DNA of 64,000 bases, from NCBI RefSeq assembly GCF_004054195.1, contig NZ_SBIW01000006.1, forward strand, positions 131,653 through 195,652. The letters are read 5' to 3'. Position numbers and translations under genes: made by a program. This DNA comes from Mucilaginibacter gilvus. Lineage in GTDB: Bacteria > Bacteroidota > Bacteroidia > Sphingobacteriales > Sphingobacteriaceae. The notes under the pieces are model-generated. The model ran no database searches and was not told the DNA's origin. It saw only the letters and a program-made list of their open reading frames with translations. Shown here piece by piece: positions 52,532 through 61,495 of the stretch. The stretch's first letter is position 1, and the number at the start of each line of letters is the position of its first letter.

Positions 52532-54837
52532 GTCCTCATAAGTACCTCGCCCTTCGCTTCAATCAATTGGCTGGCTCCGTTAAGCATTACCGTCACCGAA
52601 TTATCCGATAAATTCCTCACCGTTGTCCCCTCTTTCGCTATCCTGATATTCAACAAACTCCCACGGAAACCGATCTGGAACGAAAGCGCCTTCCACTCAT
52701 CCGGCAACAAAGGGTTAAAGGACAGCATACCATCCTTCACCCGCATCCCACCGAAACCTTCTACTATGGACATCCAGGTACCGGCCATCGAGGTGATGTG
52801 GCAGCCGTCCTCTGTATCGTTGTTGTAATCGTCTATATCCAACCTTGATGTGCGGAGGTAAAACTGGTAGGCCCGCTCCACATCGCCCAGCTTAGCGGCT
52901 AATATGGCGTGTACGCAGGGCGACAGTGATGACTCGTGCACCGTACGCGGTTCGTAAAAATCATAGTTGCGGCGGATGGTCTCCAGGTCGTAATCTTCCT
53001 CAAAGAAATATAGCCCCTGCAACACATCAGCCTGTTTAATAAATACCGACCGAAGGATCCTGTCCCAGCTCCATTTTTGCACCAGCGGGCGCTCAGTAGC
53101 GGGCAGGTCGGTCACTAAGAGTTGTTCTTTATCCAGGTAACCATCCTGCTGCAAATAGATGCCCAGCTTCTCGTCCTGCGGGAAATACATTTTGGCAACA
53201 ATGTCTGCAAAACGACCACTCTCGGTTCCTTCGTCAAAGGTTATTTTAGCGGCCAATTCATCATATTTGGCCTGATCGGCTTGTTTGACTTTGTCGATAA
53301 CTTCCAGCGTATACTTCATACACCATACGGCAATGGTGCTGGTATACCAGTTGTTGTTAACGTTGTTTTCATACTCGTTTGGCCCGGTTACCCCCAGCAT
53401 CACATACTGTTCCCTATCTGCCGACCAGGTGATCCGTTGCGACCAGAAGCGCGAAATAGCAATCAGCACCTCCAGTCCGTAATCGCCAAGGTAAGCTTCA
53501 TCACCCGTGTAGCGCACGTAATTGTAAATGGCAAATGCAATGGCACCGTTGCGGTGGATCTCCTCGAATGTGATCTCCCACTCGTTGTGGCATTCGGTAC
53601 CATCCATGGTAACCATAGGGTATAGCGCCGCGCCATCCTTAAAGCCCAGCAGTTTAGCGTTCTCTATGGCCTTACCCAATTGCTTGTAGCGGTATAGCAG
53701 CAGGTTGCGCGCCACTTTCTGCTCGGCAGTAGCGAGGTAGAAGGGTACGCAATAGGCCTCGGTATCCCAATAGGTGCTGCCGCCGTACTTTTCGCCGGTA
53801 AAGCCTTTGGGGCCAATGTTGAGGCGATCATCCTCCCCTGTATACGTTTGGTTAAGCTGAAAGATGTTGAAACGAATACCTTGCTGTGCCTTGGCATCGC
53901 CTTCTATGATGATATCGTTATTTTTCCACTTTTCAGCCCAGGCGGCGGCTTGTTCAGCCAGTATGGTACCGAACCCTTTGGCGGCGACGCGGTTAATAAC
54001 CGCGGTTGCCTTATTCGCAAGTTCCTCTTTGCTGTGGTTTTGGGAAGATAGGTTCGCAGCGTATTTAAGCAACGTGATACTTTTCCCGGCACCCACGTTC
54101 ACCTTTACGGTTGTGCCTATATATTTTTCTTTTTCTATCGGGGTCGATTCAAATTCCAACGGCGCGTTATCCTGTAACAACACAATTTTAGTAGCTGTCG
54201 CCACTTCGAAGCCTGTTTTCTTGGTGCGCAATTGAAGGTAGCCGCCATCATTTGTTGTGGCTTTGCTTACTTCATCCCAAAACTTCTCATCGTAGTTAGA
54301 ATCCTTATTTACGATGTCGCCATCGATGTAAGGGGTAAGCGTGATCTCGCCATTAAAGTTAAGCGGGGTAATGGTGTAACTTATGGCACCACATTCATCA
54401 TCTACCATACTGCAAAAACGGACAGATTCTACACCCACTTCTTTACCCGATTCGGTTTTCGCTTTAAAGCTCCGTTTAAGGTAGCCCTCCTGCATATTCA
54501 GCTCCCGGCGAAACGTAAGCACTTCACATTTGGCCAGGTCCAGCGGCTCATCGCCAAGTGTTACATCTATCCCTATCCAGTTAGCCGCGTTCAGCACCTT
54601 GGCAAAGTATTCGGGGTAGCCGTTCTTCCACCAGCCTACGCGGGTTTTATCGGGATAATAAACACCGGCAACATAGTTGCCCTGCAGGGTTTCGCCGCTG
54701 TAGGCTTCTTCAAAATTGGCGCGCTGCCCCATGCGCCCGTTACCCAAACTTAAAACACTCTCGGCCACCTTATTATAATGAGGGTCGAAGCCTTCTTCGA
54801 TGATCTTCCACTCGTCAACTTTAAAATAATCTTTCAT
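52528..54837 (-). CDS. GH65 phosphorylase (maltose phosphorylase-like)
   Basis: 769 residues. N-terminal beta-sandwich starting WKIIEEGFDPHYNKVAESVLSLGNG, then an (alpha/alpha)6 barrel. The catalytic acid is likely Glu488 in VTGPNEYENNVNNNWYTS. The phosphate-binding loop HESSLSPC is intact near 635, so it is a phosphorylase rather than a hydrolase. Maltose is the likely substrate given neighbours; trehalose or kojibiose are alternatives. Confidence 0.92.
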   Translation of the reverse strand: MKDYFKVDEWKIIEEGFDPHYNKVAESVLSLGNGRMGQRANFEEAYSGETLQGNYVAGVYYPDKTRVGWWKNGYPEYFAKVLNAANWIGIDVTLGDEPLDLAKCEVLTFRRELNMQEGYLKRSFKAKTESGKEVGVESVRFCSMVDDECGAISYTITPLNFNGEITLTPYIDGDIVNKDSNYDEKFWDEVSKATTNDGGYLQLRTKKTGFEVATATKIVLLQDNAPLEFESTPIEKEKYIGTTVKVNVGAGKSITLLKYAANLSSQNHSKEELANKATAVINRVAAKGFGTILAEQAAAWAEKWKNNDIIIEGDAKAQQGIRFNIFQLNQTYTGEDDRLNIGPKGFTGEKYGGSTYWDTEAYCVPFYLATAEQKVARNLLLYRYKQLGKAIENAKLLGFKDGAALYPMVTMDGTECHNEWEITFEEIHRNGAIAFAIYNYVRYTGDEAYLGDYGLEVLIAISRFWSQRITWSADREQYVMLGVTGPNEYENNVNNNWYTSTIAVWCMKYTLEVIDKVKQADQAKYDELAAKITFDEGTESGRFADIVAKMYFPQDEKLGIYLQQDGYLDKEQLLVTDLPATERPLVQKWSWDRILRSVFIKQADVLQGLYFFEEDYDLETIRRNYDFYEPRTVHESSLSPCVHAILAAKLGDVERAYQFYLRTSRLDIDDYNNDTEDGCHITSMAGTWMSIVEGFGGMRVKDGMLSFNPLLPDEWKALSFQIGFRGSLLNIRIAKEGTTVRNLSDNSVTVMLNGASQLIEAKGEVLMRT

Positions 54838-54883
54838 AAAGGGGTATTGTATTACCGTTGCTAAAATAATATAAACATTTTAA

Positions 54884-54983
54884 AAGCCTCACCTAAATCT
54901 GCGCAGCCTCACCCCCGGCCCTCTCCTTATGGAGAGGGAGTTATTTCAAGTCCTCTCCTTTGGAGAGGATTTAGGTGAGGCTT
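54884..54983. repeat. Composite hairpin repeat (AAGCCTCACCTAAATC arms)
   Basis: Perfect 16-bp arms at 54884-54899 and 54968-54983. Two inner hairpins, CTCTCCTTATGGAGAG and CCTCTCCTTTGGAGAGG, lie between them. This CCTCTCC/GGTGAGGC word set is a familiar Bacteroidota intergenic repeat. It sits just before the amine oxidase gene. Confidence 0.85.
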
Positions 54984-55037
54984 CCCGACCGAGGCTTTTC
55001 TTTTCCCAACCAAAACCTCTACCTTGCATTACCTCTT

Positions 55038-56342
55038 ATGAAAAACACCGTTTTAATTATTGGCGCCGGTGCCGCCGGTTTGATGGCTGCCCGCGCTTTG
55101 GCAATTGCAGGCAAGCAAGTAACTGTACTTGAGGCACGTAACCGTACCGGCGGGCGCATCCACACGCTGGGCGACGAGTCCTTTTTTAAACAAACCGAAC
55201 TCGGCGCGGAATTTATCCATGGCGATCTGCCTGTTACCCTAAGCCTGCTGAAAGAGGCAGGGATAACCTACCGCCCTGCTAACGGCGAAATGTGGACCTA
55301 TCAAAACGGCAAGTTCGAGGAGAACGGCATGGTGATATATGATTGGGAGTTGCTGATAGAGAAGCTGAACGAGCTAACGGAAGACAGCAACATCTACGAT
55401 TTCCTGCAAAAAGAATTCCCCGGCAATGAATATAAAACCCTGCGCCATGGTGTTTGGAAATACGTAAGCGGTTATGACACCGCCGACCCAAATGATGCCA
55501 GCGCCTTTGCCCTTCGCAACGAGTGGCAGCACGAACAGGAAGACGCGCAGCACCGGGTAGATGGCGGCTACTGCCACATGATCAGCTACCTGGCGTCGGA
55601 ATGTAAAGCCAGGGGTGGGAGAATATTCTTGAACGCGGTTGTAAAAGAGATCAGTTGGGAAGCTGACAAAGTAACAGTAGTAACAGAGGACGGTACGAGA
55701 TACAAGGCACACAAATTATTAATTGCGATGCCCTTGGGTGTGCTAAAAGCTAAAAAAGGGGAGCTTGGGGTCATTAGCTTTAGTCCCGAGATACCTTTCC
55801 AAACTAAGGCTTTGCAGCAAATGGGCTTTGGGTGGATCATCAAGATCTTGTTTGAGTTTAGTCACCCATTTTGGCTGGATAACAAAACGGAACACATTGC
55901 CGGCCGCAACATTGAAAAAATGGGGTTCCTGCTCTCGGACGAAGAGATCCCCACCTGGTGGACGCAGGTTCCGGACCAATCTAACGTAGTAACCGGCTGG
56001 TTGGGTGGCCCTTGCGCGGCGGAAAAAGCCAACCTGTCCGACGATATCATCGCCAAGCAGGGCCTGCAATCTTTAGCTAACATTTTTAAGCGTGATATAG
56101 AGGAATTAAAAAAGCTGCTAATCGCCCGCCGCGTTATGAACTGGTGTACCGACCCATTTACCCGCGGCTCCTACGCTTACGATACTGTAGAAGCGCCAGA
56201 AGCACGAAGGGTTTTAAATACGCCGGTTGAGGATACCATCTATTTCTGCGGGGAATACCTATACGAAGGCTCCGCGATGGGCACGGTGGAAGCGGCATTA
56301 AGCAGTGCTGTGGATGTGGCAAAGAAGATAACCAATAATTAA
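55038..56342 (+). CDS. Flavin-containing monoamine oxidase family protein
   Basis: 434 residues from ATG 55038. FAD-binding GAGAAGLMAARAL (9-21), EARNRTGGRIHT, LGAEFIHGDL and the C-terminal FAD motif IYFCGEYLYEGSAMGTVEAALSSAVDVA. It oxidises an amine or a related substrate; no partner identifies which. Six bp after its stop comes a cupin gene. Confidence 0.9.
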   Translation: MKNTVLIIGAGAAGLMAARALAIAGKQVTVLEARNRTGGRIHTLGDESFFKQTELGAEFIHGDLPVTLSLLKEAGITYRPANGEMWTYQNGKFEENGMVIYDWELLIEKLNELTEDSNIYDFLQKEFPGNEYKTLRHGVWKYVSGYDTADPNDASAFALRNEWQHEQEDAQHRVDGGYCHMISYLASECKARGGRIFLNAVVKEISWEADKVTVVTEDGTRYKAHKLLIAMPLGVLKAKKGELGVISFSPEIPFQTKALQQMGFGWIIKILFEFSHPFWLDNKTEHIAGRNIEKMGFLLSDEEIPTWWTQVPDQSNVVTGWLGGPCAAEKANLSDDIIAKQGLQSLANIFKRDIEELKKLLIARRVMNWCTDPFTRGSYAYDTVEAPEARRVLNTPVEDTIYFCGEYLYEGSAMGTVEAALSSAVDVAKKITNN

Positions 56343-56348
56343 TAACCT

Positions 56349-56690
56349 ATGAACCCGGCCCCGCTTACCATTATCAATCTTAAACAGGAAGCCGATACCG
56401 AAGCAGCTTATAAAAACGTTATGCTTTCAGCCGTTAACGACCATGTTGTGAGAATCAGCGTAATGACGGAAGATTTCTACTGGCACTATCACGCCAATTC
56501 CGATGAAACCTTTTTGGTGACCGAAGGAGTTTTGCTAATAGATTTGGAAGACAGAACTATCGAATTAAGTGCTGGTGAATTGTTCGCCATACCCAAAAAT
56601 GTGATCCATCGCACCAGGCCAAAAGGCGAACGATCTGTGAATGTTACTTTTGAAAGTATGGATATGGAGACGATAAAGGTGGAGCGGTAG
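56349..56690 (+). CDS. Cupin-domain protein
   Basis: 113 residues, one cupin barrel: FYWHYHANSDETFLVTEGVLLIDLED has the metal-ligand motif H-x-H-x-n-E, and the second motif LFAIPKNVIHRTRPKGERS supplies the later His. Cotranscribed with the amine oxidase; function unknown. Confidence 0.88.
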   Translation: MNPAPLTIINLKQEADTEAAYKNVMLSAVNDHVVRISVMTEDFYWHYHANSDETFLVTEGVLLIDLEDRTIELSAGELFAIPKNVIHRTRPKGERSVNVTFESMDMETIKVER

Positions 56691-56755
56691 AAAAATCACA
56701 TTAGGGATGAACCCGCCTAAGTAAGGTGACAAATGCGTTCCAGGCAATTCTATCT

Positions 56756-57802
56756 TTAAATCGCCTCTTTTTTTTCCGCTGCCATTTCAATGTCTCCCAA
56801 ATCGGGCGTCATCGAGTCTTGCTGGTCAGCGGCGGCCTTCTCATATTGCAAACTTATATAGATGGGAAAATGATCCGAATCAAAGTTGGAGAGGCGTTTC
56901 ATGCTTTTTAATTTCAGGTCTGTAGAAAGAAAAGCGTGATCCAGCGGGAACCTGATAATTGGGTAATGTGCATGAAATGTGTTATAAAATCCCCTACCCC
57001 GCCGCGGATCTATAAGCCCGCTCATTTTCAAAAAAAGCTCGGTAGTGTAACTCCAGGCCACATCATTCAAATCGCCTATAACTACAACCGGCAAATCAGA
57101 CGCTTTAGCCAGATCGGCTATGAGCAACAGCTCTTTATCGCGTTCGGTAGATCTCGGATTTTCATTGGGCACCGGTGGAGTTGGGTGTACGGCAAACAAC
57201 TTAATTTTCACTCCACCATCCAGCACAATTACGGTATGGATAGAAGGGATATCATCCTCAACCATATATTTTACTTCAGCATCCTCCAGCTTAAGTTTAG
57301 AATATAAAAGCATCCCGTATGTATTTTCTAAAGCCACCTTAACCTCATACGGATAAACTTTTGCCAGTTCGGCGGTTTGGTTATCCCAGCGTTTATTAGT
57401 CTCCAGCAACAGCACTACATCAGGGTTATATCGGGCAATTTCTTTAAGGCATCCCGCGGTATTTGTATTATGCTGAAAAACGTTAGCGATCATTATACAA
57501 AGCGACTGATTCGGAATATCTTTATTGGCTTTGAGTACCTGCTTGCGACCCAGGATTGTAAATGGAATTATCTGTGTTAATAGGTAAGTAATGTTGCAAA
57601 AGAGCAATATCAAAAATATATAGCTTACAACAGCGCTACCTTTAAAGAACGATGCGAACAACACGAAGCAAACAACCGATAACACCAATTTTTGCAGTCG
57701 CGGGTAGTCAAATATTCTGAATATCCAATATTGGTGTTTAATAATGGAAAGCAACGTAAACGAAATCAATAAGACGGAAAAGGCAATCAGGAAGATGTTC
57801 AT
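56756..57802 (-). CDS. Endonuclease/exonuclease/phosphatase-family membrane protein
   Basis: 348 residues. Three TM segments in the first ~85 residues. The EEP fold follows: IMIANVFQHNTNTAGCLKEI, DVVLLLET, VVVIGDLNDVAWS, DPRRGRGFYNTFHAHYPIIRFPLDHAFLS and FDSDHFPIYISL. Metal ligands (Asn, Glu, Asp, His) are present. Similar proteins are phosphatases or nucleases of the cell surface. Target unknown. Confidence 0.88.
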   Translation of the reverse strand: MNIFLIAFSVLLISFTLLSIIKHQYWIFRIFDYPRLQKLVLSVVCFVLFASFFKGSAVVSYIFLILLFCNITYLLTQIIPFTILGRKQVLKANKDIPNQSLCIMIANVFQHNTNTAGCLKEIARYNPDVVLLLETNKRWDNQTAELAKVYPYEVKVALENTYGMLLYSKLKLEDAEVKYMVEDDIPSIHTVIVLDGGVKIKLFAVHPTPPVPNENPRSTERDKELLLIADLAKASDLPVVVIGDLNDVAWSYTTELFLKMSGLIDPRRGRGFYNTFHAHYPIIRFPLDHAFLSTDLKLKSMKRLSNFDSDHFPIYISLQYEKAAADQQDSMTPDLGDIEMAAEKKEAI

Positions 57803-57875
57803 CAGGATAGCACGTGAAAATAAGGTTTAATTATATCTATAAATTATCCGGCAAAGCACTAAAAGTAACGTTGGG

Positions 57876-58799
57876 TTACGCCCCCTGCCCTGCCAGCAAA
57901 TACAGCACTGCCATACGGATAGCTACGCCGTTCTCTACCTGGTCCAGGATGATGGATTGCTTGCTGTCGGCCACATCGCTGGTGATCTCCACACCGCGGT
58001 TAATAGGGCCCGGGTGCATAATGGTTATCTCTTTATCCAGCCCGTCCAGGATCTGTTTATTCAAGCCGTAAAGCATGGTATATTCCCGTTGGGATGGGAA
58101 GTATTTGATGTCCTGGCGTTCCAGCTGGATGCGCAGCATGTTGGCCACATCGCACCAATTAAGGGCTTTTATCAGATTATGCTCCACTTTAACACCAAGC
58201 GAGCCAATGTATTTGGGAATCAGCGTTGTTGGCCCGCAAACCATTACCTCGGCACCCAATTGTTTCAGGCAAAGGATGTTGGAAAGCGCAACGCGCGAGT
58301 GCAGTATATCGCCTACTATTACCACCTTTTTGCCAGCTACTTCGCCATAGCGTTCGCGGATGGAAAAGGCATCAAGCAGGGCTTGCGTAGGATGCTCGTG
58401 CGCGCCATCGCCGGCGTTTACAATTTGAGCTTTTACGTGCTTGGCTAAAAAAACACCGGCACCGGCGTATGGGTGGCGCATTACCACCATATCCACCTTC
58501 ATGGCCAGGATGTTGTTAACGGTATCCACCAGCGTTTCGCCTTTACTTACCGATGATGATGATGCCGAAAAATTAACCACATCGGCAGAAAGCCTTTTTT
58601 CAGCCAGTTCGAACGACAAGCGGGTACGGGTAGAGTTCTCGAAGAAAATATTGGCGATAGTAACATCGCGCAGCGAAGGCACCTTTTTTATAGGGCGGTT
58701 CAGCACCGTTTTAAAATTATCAGCGGTTTCGAATATCTGGTTGATATCGTCAACATTTAAATCTTTTATCCCCAGTAAATGCCTCGTGCTTAATGCCAT
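57876..58799 (-). CDS. pyrB: Aspartate carbamoyltransferase catalytic subunit
   Basis: 307 residues. Carbamoyl-phosphate loop STRTR (56-60), HPTQALLDAF (136-145), KVVIVGDILHSRVALSN and MHPGPINRG. It makes carbamoyl aspartate in pyrimidine synthesis. pyrR lies upstream on the same strand, separated by 150 bp of nested repeats. A pseudo-dihydroorotase of the type that can support this enzyme is at the left window edge. Confidence 0.96.
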   Translation of the reverse strand: MALSTRHLLGIKDLNVDDINQIFETADNFKTVLNRPIKKVPSLRDVTIANIFFENSTRTRLSFELAEKRLSADVVNFSASSSSVSKGETLVDTVNNILAMKVDMVVMRHPYAGAGVFLAKHVKAQIVNAGDGAHEHPTQALLDAFSIRERYGEVAGKKVVIVGDILHSRVALSNILCLKQLGAEVMVCGPTTLIPKYIGSLGVKVEHNLIKALNWCDVANMLRIQLERQDIKYFPSQREYTMLYGLNKQILDGLDKEITIMHPGPINRGVEITSDVADSKQSIILDQVENGVAIRMAVLYLLAGQGA

Positions 58800-58805
58800 T
58801 TTTTA

Positions 58806-58945
58806 TTTCAAATGTCGAATTTTCAATTTTCGAATTTATCCTTTTACAATCTTTACACCGCGTCATCGGGAGATTGCTTCGTACCTCGCAATGACGCTCT
58901 TATATTAGTTTCCAAAATCGAAATTGAACATTCGAAATTTGAAAT
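58806..58945. repeat. Nested inverted repeats between pyrR and pyrB
   Basis: Outer imperfect arms of TTCGAA words at about 58806-58838 and 58914-58945, closely related to the arms around the four-helix-bundle gene at 9974-10446. Inside is a second element with GCGTCAT/ATGACGC ends (about 58860-58896), of the kind (GATTGCTTCG...CTCGCAATGACG) common in Bacteroidota genomes. Confidence 0.75.
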
Positions 58946-58949
58946 CTCT

Positions 58950-59498
58950 TTATTCCTTCACCTCGGATACCAGCACAATCCTGTCTTCGCCGTCGGTTTC
59001 TCTCCAGCTTACCACCACTTTTTGCGATGCGATGCTATCTACCTCGATGCCTACATAATCTGGCGCTACCGGTATATGGCGCGAGTAACGGCGATCTACC
59101 AGGGTAAGCAACTCCACTTTTTGCGGCCTGCCGAATGCCTGCATGGCATCCATAGCGGCGCGGATGGTGCGGCCCGTCCACAGCACATCGTCCATCATGA
59201 TCACCTTTTTACCTTCGATAATAAAATCTATCTTGGTTTGATTGGGTACCAGCTGGCTATCGCGCCTGCGGAAATCATCGCGGTAGAAAGTAATGTCCAG
59301 GTCGCCCTGTAGTATATTGCTTTCGGGGAGTATCTTGCGTAATTCTTCGGCAACACGGTAGGCTAAATAAATGCCGCGGGGCTGTATGCCTATCAATACC
59401 GAGTCGGAAAAATCGTTATGATTTTCAATTAACTGACGACATAAACGCTGTATAGTAATTTGAAATTTCTGACCGTCGAGCAGCGTTAGATTTTGCAT
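58950..59498 (-). CDS. pyrR: Bifunctional pyr operon regulator / uracil phosphoribosyltransferase
   Basis: 182 residues from ATG 59498; the frame runs on upstream to 59570 but the added residues are not conserved-looking. PRPP-binding motif VIMMDDVLWTGRTIRAAMDA, IGIQPRGIYLAYRVAEEL and LVDRRYSRHIPVAPDYVG. In the classical model it binds pyr mRNA when UMP is high; no antiterminator is obvious between pyrR and pyrB because repeats fill that gap. Confidence 0.94.
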   Translation of the reverse strand: MQNLTLLDGQKFQITIQRLCRQLIENHNDFSDSVLIGIQPRGIYLAYRVAEELRKILPESNILQGDLDITFYRDDFRRRDSQLVPNQTKIDFIIEGKKVIMMDDVLWTGRTIRAAMDAMQAFGRPQKVELLTLVDRRYSRHIPVAPDYVGIEVDSIASQKVVVSWRETDGEDRIVLVSEVKE

Positions 59499-59516
59499 CG
59501 TTTGGGTGGATTTGGG

Positions 59517-59524
59517 CAAAAGTA
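59517..59524 (-). promoter_or_regulatory. Possible -7 box (TACTTTTG) of pyrR
   Basis: Minus strand; TACTTTTG fits TANNTTTG, ending about 18 bp before the pyrR ATG. No clear -33 box. Confidence 0.35.
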
Positions 59525-59666
59525 GTAAATAGTTTTGAGTTTTGTGTGATGAGTTATTGGTTTTACACATAGTTTGTCACACCAAAAATACACAGGGGTA
59601 ATATTTACATAACGTTATTATTTTTTATCTTCAACCTGTTTTTCAATCCATCACAATAAAAACTAA

Positions 59667-61292
59667 ATGAGATTTTTTTATAAACTTTCGCTGGTTGCGG
59701 CGCTTGCCTGCACCGCAACCGCACCGGCTTTTTCGCAAACGGAAATCACCGAAAAACTCCCTACCGATTACCTTACCAAAGAGTTCCACACCGGAAGGCG
59801 CCAGGCCCTGCGCGATAAAATGCCGTCCAACTCGGTAGCGGTGATCTTCGCTTTCCCCGAGGAGGTTTTTTCTAACGATGTAAACTATGTGTTCCATCAA
59901 AACCCCGATCTGTATTACTTCTCGGGCTATAAAGAAGCTAACTCGATGCTGCTGATATTTAAAGATATGCAAGGCAGCGGTGCCGATAGCTACAACGAAG
60001 TAATATTTGTGCAGAAGCGTGATGCAGCCCAGGAACAATGGACCGGTAAAAGGCTTGGCGTAGAGGGCGCTAAAAGCCGGCTTGGTTTTAAAATGGCCTT
60101 CAACGGTGCGGATTTTGCCGCTTTCCCTATCGATTTTAAGAAATTCGCAACTATTTTATATGATGGCGTGCCGGGCGATGTTGGCGCGGATATTTCAAAG
60201 GGCAGCCTGAGCGACCTGGTAAACAACTTTAAAAGCAAAGCCGAAATAAAGGATATAGATAAAGGCCTGATGAGTGACCTGAGCCTGATAGCCCAGCGCG
60301 GCAATCCAAAAAATATCGACCGGATAATGGCCTATCTGAAACCCAAAATGACCCAGGATGCATACAAGAACAACGCCCTGCTGCAACAATTGGTTGCCAA
60401 GCCCGATTCGGCAACGCTGATTGATTTTAAAGCGAAAATAGGTGGCACCATGGGCGGAATGGTACAATACGACGACGCGGTGATGCAACTGCGCGGCGTA
60501 AAAACTCCCGAAGAGTTGGTGCTACTAAAAAAATCGGTACAGATAAGCAGCCTGGCCCATGCCGAAGCGATGCGTGCCGTAACGCCGCAAATGAGCGAGC
60601 GCGAACTGGAAGGCATTATGCTATATGTGCATAAAAAATACGGCGCCGAAGATGAGGGCTACCCGCCAATTGTTGGCGCAGGCGGCAACGGCTGTATTTT
60701 GCACTACGAAGAAAACGAGGCCACCGCTGTACAAAACCAGCTGGTATTGATGGATGTAGGTGCCGAATACCACGGCTACTCTGCCGATGTTACCCGCACC
60801 TTTCCGGCAAACGGCAAATTTACAGAGGCTCAAAAAGCGATTTATCAATTAGTGTACGATGCGCAGGAAGCCGTGTTCCCGCTTTGTAAAGAAGGCGTGC
60901 CTTACAGCTCGCTGGAAGCAAAAACAGGCGAGGTACTTGCCGCTGGCCTGATAAAACTGGGCATCATAAAAGATGAAAAAGAATTACGCAAATATTACCC
61001 GCACGGTGTATCGCACCATTTAGGACTTGATGTGCATGATAAAGGCGGTTATGGCGGCGACTTGAAAGCAGGCATGGTGATCACCGTTGAACCGGGCATT
61101 TACATCCCTGCGGGTAGCCCATGCGATAAAAAATGGTGGAACATTGGCGTACGGATAGAAGATGACATCCAAATAGGCAAGGATAAAGGCATCAACCTAT
61201 CTGAAGACGCGCCACGCAAATGGCAGGACGTTGAAAAGATGGCCGCCGAAAAAAGCATATTCGACGCAGGTAAATTTCCGGCATTGAAATAG
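59667..61292 (+). CDS. Secreted M24 aminopeptidase P family protein
   Basis: 541 residues. Signal peptide 1-24 (ends AFSQ), creatinase-like N-terminal domain (to about 235), then the pita-bread fold. Metal ligands: two Asp in LMDVGAEYHGYSADVTR, His in GVSHHLGLDVHD, Glu in TVEPGIY and Glu in VRIEDDI. It removes N-terminal residues before proline in the periplasm. Longer than E. coli PepP (about 440) because of the inserted middle segment. Confidence 0.9.
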   Translation: MRFFYKLSLVAALACTATAPAFSQTEITEKLPTDYLTKEFHTGRRQALRDKMPSNSVAVIFAFPEEVFSNDVNYVFHQNPDLYYFSGYKEANSMLLIFKDMQGSGADSYNEVIFVQKRDAAQEQWTGKRLGVEGAKSRLGFKMAFNGADFAAFPIDFKKFATILYDGVPGDVGADISKGSLSDLVNNFKSKAEIKDIDKGLMSDLSLIAQRGNPKNIDRIMAYLKPKMTQDAYKNNALLQQLVAKPDSATLIDFKAKIGGTMGGMVQYDDAVMQLRGVKTPEELVLLKKSVQISSLAHAEAMRAVTPQMSERELEGIMLYVHKKYGAEDEGYPPIVGAGGNGCILHYEENEATAVQNQLVLMDVGAEYHGYSADVTRTFPANGKFTEAQKAIYQLVYDAQEAVFPLCKEGVPYSSLEAKTGEVLAAGLIKLGIIKDEKELRKYYPHGVSHHLGLDVHDKGGYGGDLKAGMVITVEPGIYIPAGSPCDKKWWNIGVRIEDDIQIGKDKGINLSEDAPRKWQDVEKMAAEKSIFDAGKFPALK

Positions 61293-61328
61293 CATCTTGG
61301 CTGCGAAGCATTTAATTACAGGTAAATG

Positions 61329-61366
61329 GAGCTTGTCTTTGATGAAAGAGACAAGCTCTTTTTTTT
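61329..61366 (+). terminator. Terminator of the M24 peptidase gene
   Basis: GAGCTTGTCT and AGACAAGCTC form a 10-bp stem, then eight T residues. Confidence 0.9.
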
Positions 61367-61495
61367 GGCAAAATCCCGTTTCCCGGCTCGTAAAATAAGC
61401 GTGGGATACTTTGCATAAAAAAACAACATAAATCATTAAGCTATTGATTTTCAAACCCGATTGCCTACATTTACCAAAACCAATCAGCCCTACCT

